Below, one piece after another: positions 16,007 through 24,856 of a stretch of 64,000 nt of DNA. The DNA lies in contig JACPVG010000006.1 in NCBI GenBank assembly GCA_016191875.1, forward strand, positions 1 through 64,000, given 5' to 3'. This stretch comes from Chloroflexota bacterium (GTDB lineage Bacteria; Chloroflexota; Anaerolineae; Anaerolineales; UBA11579). The notes under the pieces were generated by a model that did no database searches, was not told where the DNA came from, and worked only from the letters and a program-made list of their open reading frames with translations. How positions within the stretch are numbered: the stretch's first letter is position 1; each line of letters opens with the position of its first letter. A program made the translations under genes and the position numbers.

Positions 16007-18097
16007 ATGGAAACCACCGGGGCGACAGAAGCCTTCTTCCTGAATATCGCACGACGATTCTGGCCCGAGTTGAGTTCGATGAACTTGGCGCGCCGCCTGG
16101 TCGGCGTTGGGGATGTCCTTACCTCGCTGTACGCCACGGTTCTTTCCCTGGCGGGCCTTGGTTGGCTGCTGATTGTTACTGACTGGCCGGTGCTCGTTGC
16201 CAATCTGGGTCAATTCATATTGATCACTGCGCTGATCATTATGTTCACGCAACTCAGCTTCTTCATGATCATTGAATTCAGGCAGGATCGCTACGGAAGC
16301 GCCGATGGCGCCTTCAACAGCATGATGGTCTGGACAGGGGTGTTGCTGTACGGACCTACTGCCCTATGGCCGATTCTTCTTCTGCGCATCGCAGAATTCA
16401 TTTGGATCTGGCGAACCTTGCCAAATGCGGCTACTCGATGGGATAACGTCAGAAATCTGGCACTTACGGTCTCGGGATTTACGTTGCCTTACCTGTTGAG
16501 CCTGAAACTCTATGTTTCACTCGGAGGTCAATTCCCCCTCGCAGTCCTGGATGCCAGGACACTGCTCATTTGCTTGCTAGCAATCTTCGTCAATTTTATT
16601 TTATTCTTCCTAACCTGGATGCCATATCTCCTCTATGCGATTTACACCCAACGCCGGTTGACCCAGGCCTCAGAAACGCGACCCATTCTAGTCTTCTTCG
16701 CCCTGGCCCTTATTCTGCCGACGATGGCACATCCCTTCGCGGTTCTGGCAGCCGGATTGCTGACTCTGCATGGAGTGGCTGTCTTTCTATTCTTTGTCAC
16801 TGGTCTAATCATCGTAGCGTTTCTCGCCCGGCAGTTCAGTTGGATTGCTGAAAGCAACCGTCAACAGAGCCGTCAACTCGAACGTCTTGAACAGCTCGGC
16901 CGGGCCTTGTTGAACGCCCCCGCTGACATATCCGCCCTGCCGGATATTCTCGAGACACACCTGCCGAACATGTTTCCTTCTGGCAATCTGGCGATCTGGT
17001 TAATTCCCGGCCAGGTGATCTACAAATCAACCGCCGAGTGGGAAATGGATTTCCCACCTATCTGGGATTGGACCGGGGAACAGAAGGAGGCGAAGGCATT
17101 TCTCGCTGACGGTCCGCTTCCATGGGCGGTTGAGGGCGAAACCCATCGCCCTGTGGTTGTCTGCCCCATTGTTGCCCATGAAGGCAGCGAGGTCATCGGC
17201 GGCATCTATCTCGAGTTGCGCCGGTTGGCCCAGCCATGGGACATGAAGGCCCTGACAAAGCTGTTCCCCGGTATGCACGCCCTTTCAGACCAAATTGCCT
17301 CTGCGGTTCACCAGGCTGAAGAATACGCCAATTCGCTGGCCCTTCAGAAGGTCGGCCAGGAAATACAGATCGCCGGACAGATTCAGGCGAGTTTCCTGCC
17401 AAACGAATTCCCCAACATTCCCGGCTGGCAGCTTTCAGTTTCGCTGGAGCCTGCAGGTGGCCTGTCTGGAGACTTTTTCGACTTCATCCCACTTTCGCGC
17501 GGGCGCCTGGGTCTGGTAATCGCTGATGTCGCAGACAAAGGCCTGGGCGCCGCCCTGTACATGGCGTTATGCCGAACCCTTATTCGCACCTACGCACTTG
17601 AATATCACTCTCGTCCAGATATCGTTTTCAGCGAGACCAACGAACGGGTAATATCGGATGCCCGCGCGAGCCTTTTCATCACCGCCTTCTATGGAGTGCT
17701 GGACCCGGCCAACGGAACGCTGACCTACTGCAACGCAGGCCATAACCCGCCGATGCTATTTGGGCCTGGTCGAGAAACACCTATCGAGCTGGATCGGACT
17801 GGTATACCCATTGGGATAGAAACAGATGCGAATTGGGCGCGCCAAACGATCGAGTTTCTTCCCGGAGACGTCCTAGTGCTCTACACAGATGGGGTTACCG
17901 AGGCCCAGAATTCCTCGGGAGAGTATTTTTCAGAGGAGGGATTAGTAAGATCAGTTGTAAGTTGTTCCGTAAGCAACGCGTTTGAAATCCAAACCAGCAT
18001 CCTGGCGCACGTTCGCGAATTCATCGCCACGGGCGCTCAATACGATGACATTACGCTAATGGTCCTGTCCCGAGACACTGAAGACGAGAACGAGTAG
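16007..18097 (+). CDS. Membrane-bound SpoIIE-family serine phosphatase (RsbU-like)
   Basis: A 696-residue protein. About eight hydrophobic helices fill residues 20-275. A coiled linker (SNRQQSRQLERLEQLGRALL) and a GAF-like region (about 300-435) follow, then a PP2C-type SpoIIE domain (about 450-690). The metal-binding motifs are SGDFFDFIPL, VIADVADKGLGAALYMAL, CNAGHNPPML and LYTDGVTEAQN. Such proteins dephosphorylate a STAS-domain anti-anti-sigma factor in response to a membrane or intracellular signal. The STAS and kinase partners lie directly downstream, converging from the other strand, so this looks like a complete partner-switching set. Confidence 0.9.
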   Translation: METTGATEAFFLNIARRFWPELSSMNLARRLVGVGDVLTSLYATVLSLAGLGWLLIVTDWPVLVANLGQFILITALIIMFTQLSFFMIIEFRQDRYGSADGAFNSMMVWTGVLLYGPTALWPILLLRIAEFIWIWRTLPNAATRWDNVRNLALTVSGFTLPYLLSLKLYVSLGGQFPLAVLDARTLLICLLAIFVNFILFFLTWMPYLLYAIYTQRRLTQASETRPILVFFALALILPTMAHPFAVLAAGLLTLHGVAVFLFFVTGLIIVAFLARQFSWIAESNRQQSRQLERLEQLGRALLNAPADISALPDILETHLPNMFPSGNLAIWLIPGQVIYKSTAEWEMDFPPIWDWTGEQKEAKAFLADGPLPWAVEGETHRPVVVCPIVAHEGSEVIGGIYLELRRLAQPWDMKALTKLFPGMHALSDQIASAVHQAEEYANSLALQKVGQEIQIAGQIQASFLPNEFPNIPGWQLSVSLEPAGGLSGDFFDFIPLSRGRLGLVIADVADKGLGAALYMALCRTLIRTYALEYHSRPDIVFSETNERVISDARASLFITAFYGVLDPANGTLTYCNAGHNPPMLFGPGRETPIELDRTGIPIGIETDANWARQTIEFLPGDVLVLYTDGVTEAQNSSGEYFSEEGLVRSVVSCSVSNAFEIQTSILAHVREFIATGAQYDDITLMVLSRDTEDENE

Positions 18098-18127
18098 CAG
18101 GACAGGCCTGCATTAGCAACACTCCGC

Positions 18128-18544
18128 CTATTGGCTTTTCTTCTGTTTGAACATAGTCAGGCTCGTGCCAGATTTCTCGTCGAACTCAAAATCCACCTCA
18201 TCCATGAGTTTCTTCATCAGGTAGATGCCCGCCCCGCGCGACCCAAGTTCTTCCAGAGGTCCTGATACCTTCGGTTCGGGGACCTTGCCCGGGTCGAAGG
18301 CTTTCCCGTGATCCGTCAGGACAATTTCCAACCCGCTGGCTTTTGGGGTACAGGAACAGGTGATTTCCCCCAACCCCTCGCCGCCGTATCCATGCTCAAT
18401 GATGTTGGTACAGGCTTCATCGACGGCGAGTTGGACGGCATAGACTTCGTCATCATTCAATCCTGCGTCAACAGCCTGCTTCTCAACAAAGTGAGCAATC
18501 GCTGACAAGCTGCTGAAGTGACCTGGAAATACCTGGGTTACCAT
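18128..18544 (-). CDS. RsbW-like serine kinase / anti-sigma factor (HATPase_c)
   Basis: A 138-residue GHKL ATPase of the anti-sigma/serine kinase type. The N-box is VDEACTNIIEHGY; DHGKAFDPGKVP and RGAGIYLMKKLMDEV complete the ATP site. It would phosphorylate the STAS protein encoded immediately upstream and sequester a sigma factor or other target when the STAS partner is phosphorylated. No alternative sigma factor is encoded nearby; the only one in the window is RpoD at 35.5 kb. It follows the STAS gene by 8 bases. Confidence 0.9.
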   Translation of the reverse strand: MVTQVFPGHFSSLSAIAHFVEKQAVDAGLNDDEVYAVQLAVDEACTNIIEHGYGGEGLGEITCSCTPKASGLEIVLTDHGKAFDPGKVPEPKVSGPLEELGSRGAGIYLMKKLMDEVDFEFDEKSGTSLTMFKQKKSQ

Positions 18545-18552
18545 AACTCAGA

Positions 18553-18888
18553 TCAGAAATGTCCCACCGCCGCGACTGTGTCTTCGAAGATCTTAAAATA
18601 GTTGCTCATCCCCACCAGATCCAGGGAGGACAGAATCCGCGCGGGTACATTCGCCAGGACCAACTCACCACGATTGTAGCGGCGGCACGCCTTCTGAGTT
18701 TCAATCAGCACCCACCACCCTTTGCTGGACATGAATTCGACATTGGTCATGTCGAAAACGATCTTATACTGGCCGCTGTCCACCAGCGCCATCAACGACT
18801 TATGAAGATCATCCCCGGTCGCGCTGTCAATTCGGCCATCCATTGCAACGACCTGACAACGCTTGTATGCGGTGGTCGTAATCGCCAT
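18553..18888 (-). CDS. STAS-domain anti-anti-sigma factor (RsbV/SpoIIAA-like)
   Basis: A 111-residue single STAS domain. The segment FDMTNVEFMSSKGWWVLIETQ aligns with the phosphorylation loop of SpoIIAA (FMDSSGLGV), so the phosphoacceptor Ser appears to be kept although the usual SSG reads SSKG. It should be phosphorylated by the adjacent kinase and dephosphorylated by the SpoIIE-type phosphatase. GAGGAG lies 8 bases before the ATG, and a TATAAT occurs on the minus strand about 45 bases upstream. It forms a two-gene operon with the kinase. Confidence 0.9.
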   Translation of the reverse strand: MAITTTAYKRCQVVAMDGRIDSATGDDLHKSLMALVDSGQYKIVFDMTNVEFMSSKGWWVLIETQKACRRYNRGELVLANVPARILSSLDLVGMSNYFKIFEDTVAAVGHF

Positions 18889-19043
18889 CGATTCTTCTCC
18901 TCTTCACAAGATATGATGTAAGTGGGCGGATTATATCATGGGCAATTCAAGCGAGGCATCCGGCACCCTGAATGAAGGTGAACTTGCGTTCCCAAAGCAT
19001 GGCATAATGAGAACCGCGCATCGCTGATTGCTACTTCATCCAA

Positions 19044-20360
19044 ATGCCTATCTCCCGCGGCCGCCTTCTCGGAATTCTTGGATTGTCTTTTGCCACAACT
19101 CTCAGCGCCAACATTATGAACCCGGGACTCTTCGGGTATAAGGTGCTGCAAGTTGCGCCCAGCGGATTCCACAACACATATCTGGGTCTGCTGACCTTTG
19201 TCTGGTCCACGATAACCATTGTCAATTTGCCGTTGGTTGGCGCCCTATCCGACGCCACATCGTCGCCATTGGGCAAGCGCATCCCTTTCTTCATTCTGGG
19301 CGCTGCAGGCATGAGCCTGGCCGTGGTGGCGGTTGCATTCGCGCCATCGCTTGGCATTCTCGTATTGGCTGTTGTCTTCTTGTCATTGTTTGATGACACG
19401 ATCATCGCCCCCTGGTTGGCCTATTTCCGGGAGAGCATTCCCGCAGGACAACGCGGCGAGGCTGCGGGCTTCAAAGCGCTGCTCGACATCCTTGCCGTCG
19501 TTTTGGGGCGGCAGTTGGCAGGTTACTTTCTCGGCTCGATGCCCATTGGTGAACTCTTGAGCCTAATAACCCTGTCCGTCATCATAATGGCAGCTCTTTG
19601 GGTCAGTACAGGTTTGTCCCCCCGGCAGCAATCTACTTTCTCGATCACCCGCGACAGGAAAAGCATCCGGTCGCAGGATCTGTTCACAAGACTCTCAAAT
19701 ATCTATTCGGTGGATTGGAAGAAGTATCCAGCCTTTACCTGGTGGTTCGCAAATCGTCTGCTGTTCTGGATGGCATTCATCATCCTCGGCACGTTTACGT
19801 TGTTTTTCGCAATCGACGCCCTCGGCTATGGGGAGGCCCAGGCGCAACGCTTTGTCGCCACGATCTCAACCCTCATCGGCCTCATGATATTGTTGATTGC
19901 AGTTCCGGCGGGGCGACTGGCGGACCGGATCGATAACCGGGCAATTGTCTTCGTGGCCTGCTTGCTGGCTGCTATGGGCACGGCTGCGCTTCTGGTCGAT
20001 CAGCGTCCGATGTTTCTTTGGGGCGGGGCACTATTGGTGGGCACCGCTTCGGGTGTGTATATGAGCGCCAATCTCGCCTTGGTAACCAGAATCGTCCCAG
20101 CGAACGAGGCTGGGCGCTACCTGGGCATCAGTGGTGTAGCTTCAGCAATTGGCGGCGCGCTGGCCCGGTTGTTGGGTGGCTTGATCATCGATCCGATAAA
20201 CATCGCCGCAGGCAGTACTCGGCTCGGCCACATCGTGTTGTTTTCAATCGCGGCCGGGCTGTTCGCCCTGGCAGGGGTAACCATTCTTGGCGTTCGGCCT
20301 GCAATTTCCAGTGAGCTGCGGGTTGCTAACTCGGTTGAAATGCCGGAGGACATCGGCTAA
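19044..20360 (+). CDS. MFS transporter, sugar-cation (GPH/SLC45)-like
   Basis: A 438-residue protein with about 12 membrane helices. The first cytoplasmic loop PLVGALSDATSSPLGKRIPFFILG matches the GxLSDxxxSxxGKRxPF signature of MFS branches related to sugar-cation symporters. The second half carries GRLADRIDNRAIV at the equivalent loop. It probably imports a sugar or glycoside, but no sugar-metabolism gene is adjacent to suggest which. A CATAAT-like box lies some 35 bases upstream. Confidence 0.83.
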   Translation: MPISRGRLLGILGLSFATTLSANIMNPGLFGYKVLQVAPSGFHNTYLGLLTFVWSTITIVNLPLVGALSDATSSPLGKRIPFFILGAAGMSLAVVAVAFAPSLGILVLAVVFLSLFDDTIIAPWLAYFRESIPAGQRGEAAGFKALLDILAVVLGRQLAGYFLGSMPIGELLSLITLSVIIMAALWVSTGLSPRQQSTFSITRDRKSIRSQDLFTRLSNIYSVDWKKYPAFTWWFANRLLFWMAFIILGTFTLFFAIDALGYGEAQAQRFVATISTLIGLMILLIAVPAGRLADRIDNRAIVFVACLLAAMGTAALLVDQRPMFLWGGALLVGTASGVYMSANLALVTRIVPANEAGRYLGISGVASAIGGALARLLGGLIIDPINIAAGSTRLGHIVLFSIAAGLFALAGVTILGVRPAISSELRVANSVEMPEDIG

Positions 20361-20382
20361 ACTATGGGCACGGAGGTAGTCC

Positions 20383-20754
20383 ATGCCAGCGCTTCGATTG
20401 ATTGGATATGTCGTTGCCGGGTTTGCAGTAGTCTTCGGATTCCTGTTCATTCTGGGCGCGTTTAGCCCCGACGGTTCAACCGGCTGGTTGCTCACCGGTT
20501 CCATTCTCACTCTGATAGGCTTAGGAATTATTTGGCTTGTCTCGAGGGGGGCTGCCTCTGCATCAACCACCCACCAGACGAACACTACACTCAAGCTGGA
20601 CCTGCCGGCAGACGTCAATATGGAACGCTTCAAATGCCAGGATTGCGGTGCGCAACTGTCGATGGACAATGTGAAAATGGTGGCTGGCGCACCGATGGTG
20701 GACTGCCCCTATTGCGGCGCGGCCTACCAACTATCGGAGAACCCGAAATGGTGA
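20383..20754 (+). CDS. Two-helix membrane protein with C-terminal zinc ribbon
   Basis: A 123-residue protein with two hydrophobic helices (about 5-30 and 35-53) and a short Ser/Thr linker. It ends in a CxxC-x(n)-CxxC zinc ribbon (CQDCGAQLSMDNVKMVAGAPMVDCPYCGAAY) that should lie in the cytosol. GGAGG lies 7 bases before the ATG. Its stop overlaps the start of the next gene (ATGGTGA), so the two are translationally coupled. I do not recognise a named family. Its context makes it a candidate partner of the Cys-tail protein. Confidence 0.72.
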   Translation: MPALRLIGYVVAGFAVVFGFLFILGAFSPDGSTGWLLTGSILTLIGLGIIWLVSRGAASASTTHQTNTTLKLDLPADVNMERFKCQDCGAQLSMDNVKMVAGAPMVDCPYCGAAYQLSENPKW

Positions 20755-22448
20755 GGCCCGCCAAGGCGCTCCGACTCGCTTTCCGAGTTGCCCTTCCGGC
20801 CGTCGTGATGCTGACGCTCCTGCTCCCGCTCCCAGCCGAGCCTGCTGCGGCCCAGACCTATGCTTTTTCGTTGGACAGCGAAACCGTGGATGTCTATTGG
20901 CAGAACAATGGCACCCTTTCACTGGGTTACGAATTTGTGTTTACCAATGCCGCCTATGCCAGCCCGCTGGATTTTGTTGATGTTGGAATGCCCACTTCGG
21001 GAGTAAACCCACCAGACGTGAGCGCAACGATTAATGGTATTGCCATCACCCACATAGCCGACTCTCCCTACGTGACCAACGGCATTGAGCTGGGTCTTGG
21101 AGTCAATGCCATTCGCCCCGGAGATACGGGTGTCGTTCGAGTCCAGGTTTCCGAAATCAACAATGTGCTCTATGTGGACTCTACCGACCCAGACTATGCC
21201 AGTGCGGTGTTCTCCCCTACCTGGTTTGGGAGCGAGTTTGTGTCCGGCTCTACAAACTTTACGGTCACCTTCCATCTGCCGGCCGGGGTGCAGCCAGACG
21301 AGCCTCGCTTCCACCGTGCCCCCTATGGCTGGCCGGAGGAGCCGATTACTGGTTTTGACAACGAAGGAAGGATTACATATACGTGGCAAAACTCGGTCGC
21401 TAATGGCTATACGCAATATCTATTTGGGGCATCGTTCCCGGCCAGACTGGTTCCATCGAGTGCCATCGTTCAGCCATCGCTCTGGCAGCGCCTGGGGATT
21501 GAGCCGGAGGCGCTGATCGGGTTTGGCATCTTCTGTACAGTAGGTCTGTTTATTTTCGGCATCCCGGTGATCGCAATCAGCGGAGAGCGCCGAAGAAAAA
21601 TGAAGTACCTCCCCCCCAGAATCGCCGTTCAGGGCCACGGCATCAAGCGCGGCCTGACCGCCATCGAAGCGGCAATTCTTCTAGAGCAGCCGATGGATCG
21701 CATACTGGCGATGATCCTGTTCGCTACCCTCAAGAAGAGTGCGGCGGCCGTCATGACAGAAAAGCCACTAAGGCTTGAGGTCGCGGCCCCTTTGCCTCCC
21801 GACTTGCGGCCCTACGAGACCGACTTCCTGGATGCCATGAAGGAAACCAACACCGCCAAGCGACGCAAATTGCTGCAGGAAGCGATGATCAGACTGATAA
21901 GGAGCGTGGCGCAGAAGATGAAAGGCTTCAGCCATCGTGAGACCGTCTCCTACTACAAGGACATTATGGAGCGCGCCTGGCAGGAAGTCGAAGCCGCAAA
22001 GACCCCAGAAATGCTATCCGAGACTTATGACAAGGTCATGGAATGGACCATGTTGGATAAAGAGTACGAGGATCGAAGTCGGGACGTTTTTCAAAACCGG
22101 CCAATCTATGCCCCACACTGGTACGGGCGATATAACCCGACCTACGGCTCGCGCCCATCGGGTACATCGGCAAAGTCTGGCGCTCCTGCCTCACGCCCGA
22201 CTCCTGGCGGAGTTGGACTGCCGCACCTCCCGGGTTCAGATTTTGCCGCCTCAATTGTCAACGGAGTCCAGAATTTTTCCGCCGGCGTCATCGGCAATCT
22301 TTCAGACTTCACTGGCGGCGTCACAAAAACCACCAATCCGCCGCCAGTCACTTCGACCTCCAGCTACAGGAGCAGTGGCGGTAGCGGATGCGCATGTGCC
22401 TGCGCCTGTGCTGGCTGCGCGTGCGCATGCGCCGGAGGAGGCCGATAA
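20748..22448 (+). CDS. DUF2207-like membrane protein with Cys-Ala repeat tail
   Basis: A 566-residue protein starting at MVRPAKAL; the track's start at 20532 runs through the previous gene. It has a signal peptide (about 1-35, cut near AAAQTY), an extracytoplasmic beta-rich domain (about 36-240), one strong membrane helix (about 258-278), and a cytoplasmic region with a winged-helix-like stretch (GLTAIEAAILLEQPMDRILAMILFATL). A Ser/Pro/Gly linker leads to the last 20 residues, GCACACACAGCACACAGGGR, with seven cysteines. The layout resembles DUF2207 membrane proteins. The tail resembles a substrate for thiol chemistry or metal binding. The next gene encodes an RRE-fused radical-SAM-like protein. 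Confidence 0.78.
   Translation: MVRPAKALRLAFRVALPAVVMLTLLLPLPAEPAAAQTYAFSLDSETVDVYWQNNGTLSLGYEFVFTNAAYASPLDFVDVGMPTSGVNPPDVSATINGIAITHIADSPYVTNGIELGLGVNAIRPGDTGVVRVQVSEINNVLYVDSTDPDYASAVFSPTWFGSEFVSGSTNFTVTFHLPAGVQPDEPRFHRAPYGWPEEPITGFDNEGRITYTWQNSVANGYTQYLFGASFPARLVPSSAIVQPSLWQRLGIEPEALIGFGIFCTVGLFIFGIPVIAISGERRRKMKYLPPRIAVQGHGIKRGLTAIEAAILLEQPMDRILAMILFATLKKSAAAVMTEKPLRLEVAAPLPPDLRPYETDFLDAMKETNTAKRRKLLQEAMIRLIRSVAQKMKGFSHRETVSYYKDIMERAWQEVEAAKTPEMLSETYDKVMEWTMLDKEYEDRSRDVFQNRPIYAPHWYGRYNPTYGSRPSGTSAKSGAPASRPTPGGVGLPHLPGSDFAASIVNGVQNFSAGVIGNLSDFTGGVTKTTNPPPVTSTSSYRSSGGSGCACACACAGCACACAGGGR
22386..22445 (+). repeat. Cys-Ala repeat tail (GCACACACAGCACACAGGGR)
   Basis: Twenty codons encode alternating Cys and Ala with two Gly breaks and a GGGR end. 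The Ala codons are GCA, GCC, GCC, GCT, GCG, GCA, GCC, and the Cys codons mix TGC and TGT. The repeat is therefore kept at protein level and is not a fresh DNA slippage product. The GGAGGAGG of the final Gly codons also serves as the ribosome site for the next gene. Confidence 0.85.
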
Positions 22449-23662
22449 TGCTAGAGCGGGTGAGAGAACTGTTTGCGAGGCCTGCGCCAGCCCTACCTCT
22501 GCCACCGGGGGTGTATCATTATCAGGCTCCAGCCAACGACCCTGAAAACTACCGGATGCATCTTCGCATCGAAGCGGATGGCTCAGGATTTCTGCTGCTG
22601 AACGCGGCGACCGTCCTGCACCTGAACCAGACCGCGGCCGAGTACGCATACTTGTATGTCAAGCAAGCAGATGTGGACGAAGCGGCAGCCCACATCACCC
22701 AGCGATACCATGGGGTTCGCCGGGATGATGCCGCCGAACAATACGCGCAGTTCAAAGATCAGATCCACACTCTGCTGACTTCCCAGGATCTCGACCCCAT
22801 GATGCTTATTGGCTGCGACAGGGAATCCTTGTACGCAGGCGAACCATCCGCGCCATACCGTCTGGACTGTGCGCTGACATATGCCACACCCGGGTCCGCA
22901 GACCCCACCGTGGCCCCGATTCAGCGCGCCAACACCGAGCTGTCAACCCACCAATGGATCACCGTGCTGGACAAAGCCTGGCAGAACGGGATTCCGCATG
23001 TGATTTTCACAGGCGGAGAACCCACGCTGCGCAACGATCTGCCGGAGTTGATAGCCCACGCTGAACGGAACGGCCAGGTCACCGGGTTGCTCACCAGTGG
23101 GCACCGACTCAGCGAGTCGGGTTATCTCAAAGCGCTGCTCACCGCCGGCCTTGATCACACGTTGATCACGCTCACCGGCGAGCACCTCGACGCCTGGGGG
23201 GCCATATCCTCATTCACCTATTGGAAAGATTTGCTCAAGGAAGACATTTCTGTCGCCGCCCACATTACAATCAGCAACCAGAACTTCGGCGATGTCATCC
23301 AACTGTTCGATCGAATCGCTGAAGCCGGCATTTCTTCAATCTCCCTGACTGCGAACTCGGCGTCGTTGACACAGCTGCTTGAGCAAGCGCGTGAAGAAGC
23401 CGGCAGACGCGGCCTTGACCTGATATGGGACTTGCCCGTCCCCTACTCGGCCATGAACCCGGTGGCATTGGAGCTGGCCCAGGACGCCGAAGAGCGACAG
23501 ATCCCGGGCGCGGGGAAAGCCTGGCTGTATGTTGAGCCGGATGGCGATGTCCTGCCGTCTCAGGGAATTGATCATCCGCTGGGAAACATGCTGACGGCGA
23601 GCTGGGACGAAATCTGGGGGGAGGCCAGACGGTACCAGGAGCAATACTTGCGGCCAAAATAG
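22448..23662 (+). CDS. PqqD/RRE-fused radical-SAM-like protein lacking the cluster cysteines
   Basis: A 404-residue protein whose ATG overlaps the stop of the Cys-tail gene (TAATG). Residues about 36-112 resemble PqqD, the peptide-recognition element of modified-peptide pathways (GFLLLNAATVLHLNQTAAEYAYLYVKQ...RYHGV). A radical-SAM-type barrel follows, with the SAM-binding GGEP kept (IFTGGEPTLRNDLPEL, about 189-192). Where related enzymes read LTYxCNxxCxxC, this one reads DCALTYATPGSADPT, so the CxxxCxxC is gone. The SPASM-like end (VEPDGDVLPSQGIDHPLGNML) also has Ser where Cys is usual. It is likely a non-redox peptide-binding or regulatory derivative. Confidence 0.8.
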   Translation: MLERVRELFARPAPALPLPPGVYHYQAPANDPENYRMHLRIEADGSGFLLLNAATVLHLNQTAAEYAYLYVKQADVDEAAAHITQRYHGVRRDDAAEQYAQFKDQIHTLLTSQDLDPMMLIGCDRESLYAGEPSAPYRLDCALTYATPGSADPTVAPIQRANTELSTHQWITVLDKAWQNGIPHVIFTGGEPTLRNDLPELIAHAERNGQVTGLLTSGHRLSESGYLKALLTAGLDHTLITLTGEHLDAWGAISSFTYWKDLLKEDISVAAHITISNQNFGDVIQLFDRIAEAGISSISLTANSASLTQLLEQAREEAGRRGLDLIWDLPVPYSAMNPVALELAQDAEERQIPGAGKAWLYVEPDGDVLPSQGIDHPLGNMLTASWDEIWGEARRYQEQYLRPK

Positions 23663-23826
23663 TGCTGGCCACCCACGAACATCAAGCCCTCCTTATATTG
23701 GCACAGTTTATGCATCTCCGAGGATGTTGCGCGCTTGTAACCCAATCAAGTGGCGCGTTCCCTGACCCTCTTGTATAGTTGTTCGTGGCGCGAAGTACGC
23801 CGGGATGATGCCAAATGGAGTGGAAG

Positions 23827-24825
23827 ATGTCCCAGAAGAAACTAGTTGCAGTTTTGCTCCTCGCCACACTTGCTGTGCTTCTGGCAGGCTGTGGGGCGCT
23901 GGCCCAGCGATTCGCCGGGGCCAATGACACTCCCGGAGTCACAGAAGATGCTGAGATTCAGCCCGAGGTGTCCCTGGAACCTGGTGAAGGGATTGGCGGG
24001 GGAGCGCTTGAACCCGCCGATATTGGAACAGCCATTCAGCAGACGCTTGACGCCGCGTTGACTGAAGGGGCTGCGTCGGAAGACTCTGCTCCGGAGGCGA
24101 CCGACACGCCGGTGCCTCCTTCCGCAACCGAACCCCAGCCGACCAGCACGTCGGCAGCCTCACCTACAATCCCTGGCGCCCAGTTCACGCAGCTCTATCA
24201 GACGCTGACAGCAATCGCCGCGTCTTCAACCCCCACGTCGACTGAAGAGGTTGGCCCCGCCGATGAGTCAACGGATTCTCCGGCGAACGACGCTTCCTCC
24301 ACACCATTGACGACGCCGTCCTCCGGCGCGTCGCCCACGGCCACCCCGAACCTCACCCAACAGGCTATCGCCGCTAGGCCCTGCCTGGCCTTGCGCTTTA
24401 TCGCTGACGTGACCATTCCAGATGGGACTCCTGTTCAGCCCAGCAGCACATTTTTCAAATCCTGGTATGTACAAAACGTTGGCAGCTGCCGATGGAAACC
24501 AGAGTTCAAACTGATTTTCCATTCCGGCGCGGCGCTCGGCGCGCGATCGGAATATGAACTGGGAACTTTTGTGAACCCAGATCAATATGTGACCTTGAGC
24601 GCTCAGATGCAGGCGCCGGCAACGGGTGGCTACTATACGAGCTTCTGGGGTCTCGCGGACGAAAATGGCCTGTTCTTCGGCTGGAGCGCTGACGACGGCC
24701 AGACATTCGACCAGCCATTCTACGTGCTGATATACGTATTGGGCAGCTCCTCGGGAGCCTTAGGGCCGGGAATCGGCCAGCCGGGCGTTGTCTCCACGGC
24801 GCCACCCTATACGCCTGTGCCGTGA
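23827..24825 (+). CDS. Lipoprotein with NBR1-type Ig-like domain
   Basis: A 332-residue predicted lipoprotein. The signal MSQKKLVAVLLLATLAVLLAGCGALAQ ends in the lipobox LAGC. A long Ser/Thr/Pro/Ala-rich acidic spacer (to about residue 185) carries a C-terminal domain (about 195-305) with GTPVQPSSTFFKSWYVQNVGSCRWKPEF and WGLADENGLFFGWS, matching the Ig-like NBR1 domain found repeatedly in Chloroflexota cell-surface proteins. I choose ATG 23827 because GGAG is 6 bases upstream; the track starts four codons earlier. It lies 165 bases after the pseudo-radical-SAM gene and may be a separate transcript. Confidence 0.82.
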   Translation: MSQKKLVAVLLLATLAVLLAGCGALAQRFAGANDTPGVTEDAEIQPEVSLEPGEGIGGGALEPADIGTAIQQTLDAALTEGAASEDSAPEATDTPVPPSATEPQPTSTSAASPTIPGAQFTQLYQTLTAIAASSTPTSTEEVGPADESTDSPANDASSTPLTTPSSGASPTATPNLTQQAIAARPCLALRFIADVTIPDGTPVQPSSTFFKSWYVQNVGSCRWKPEFKLIFHSGAALGARSEYELGTFVNPDQYVTLSAQMQAPATGGYYTSFWGLADENGLFFGWSADDGQTFDQPFYVLIYVLGSSSGALGPGIGQPGVVSTAPPYTPVP

Positions 24826-24856
24826 TCGGGCAGGTTTTTTCCGGTAAGCACCTTCA

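Noticed and set aside
20532-20747. Extended N terminus of the Cys-tail ORF
   Set aside because: It overlaps the zinc-ribbon gene in another frame. A signal peptide begins exactly at MVRPAKAL (20748).
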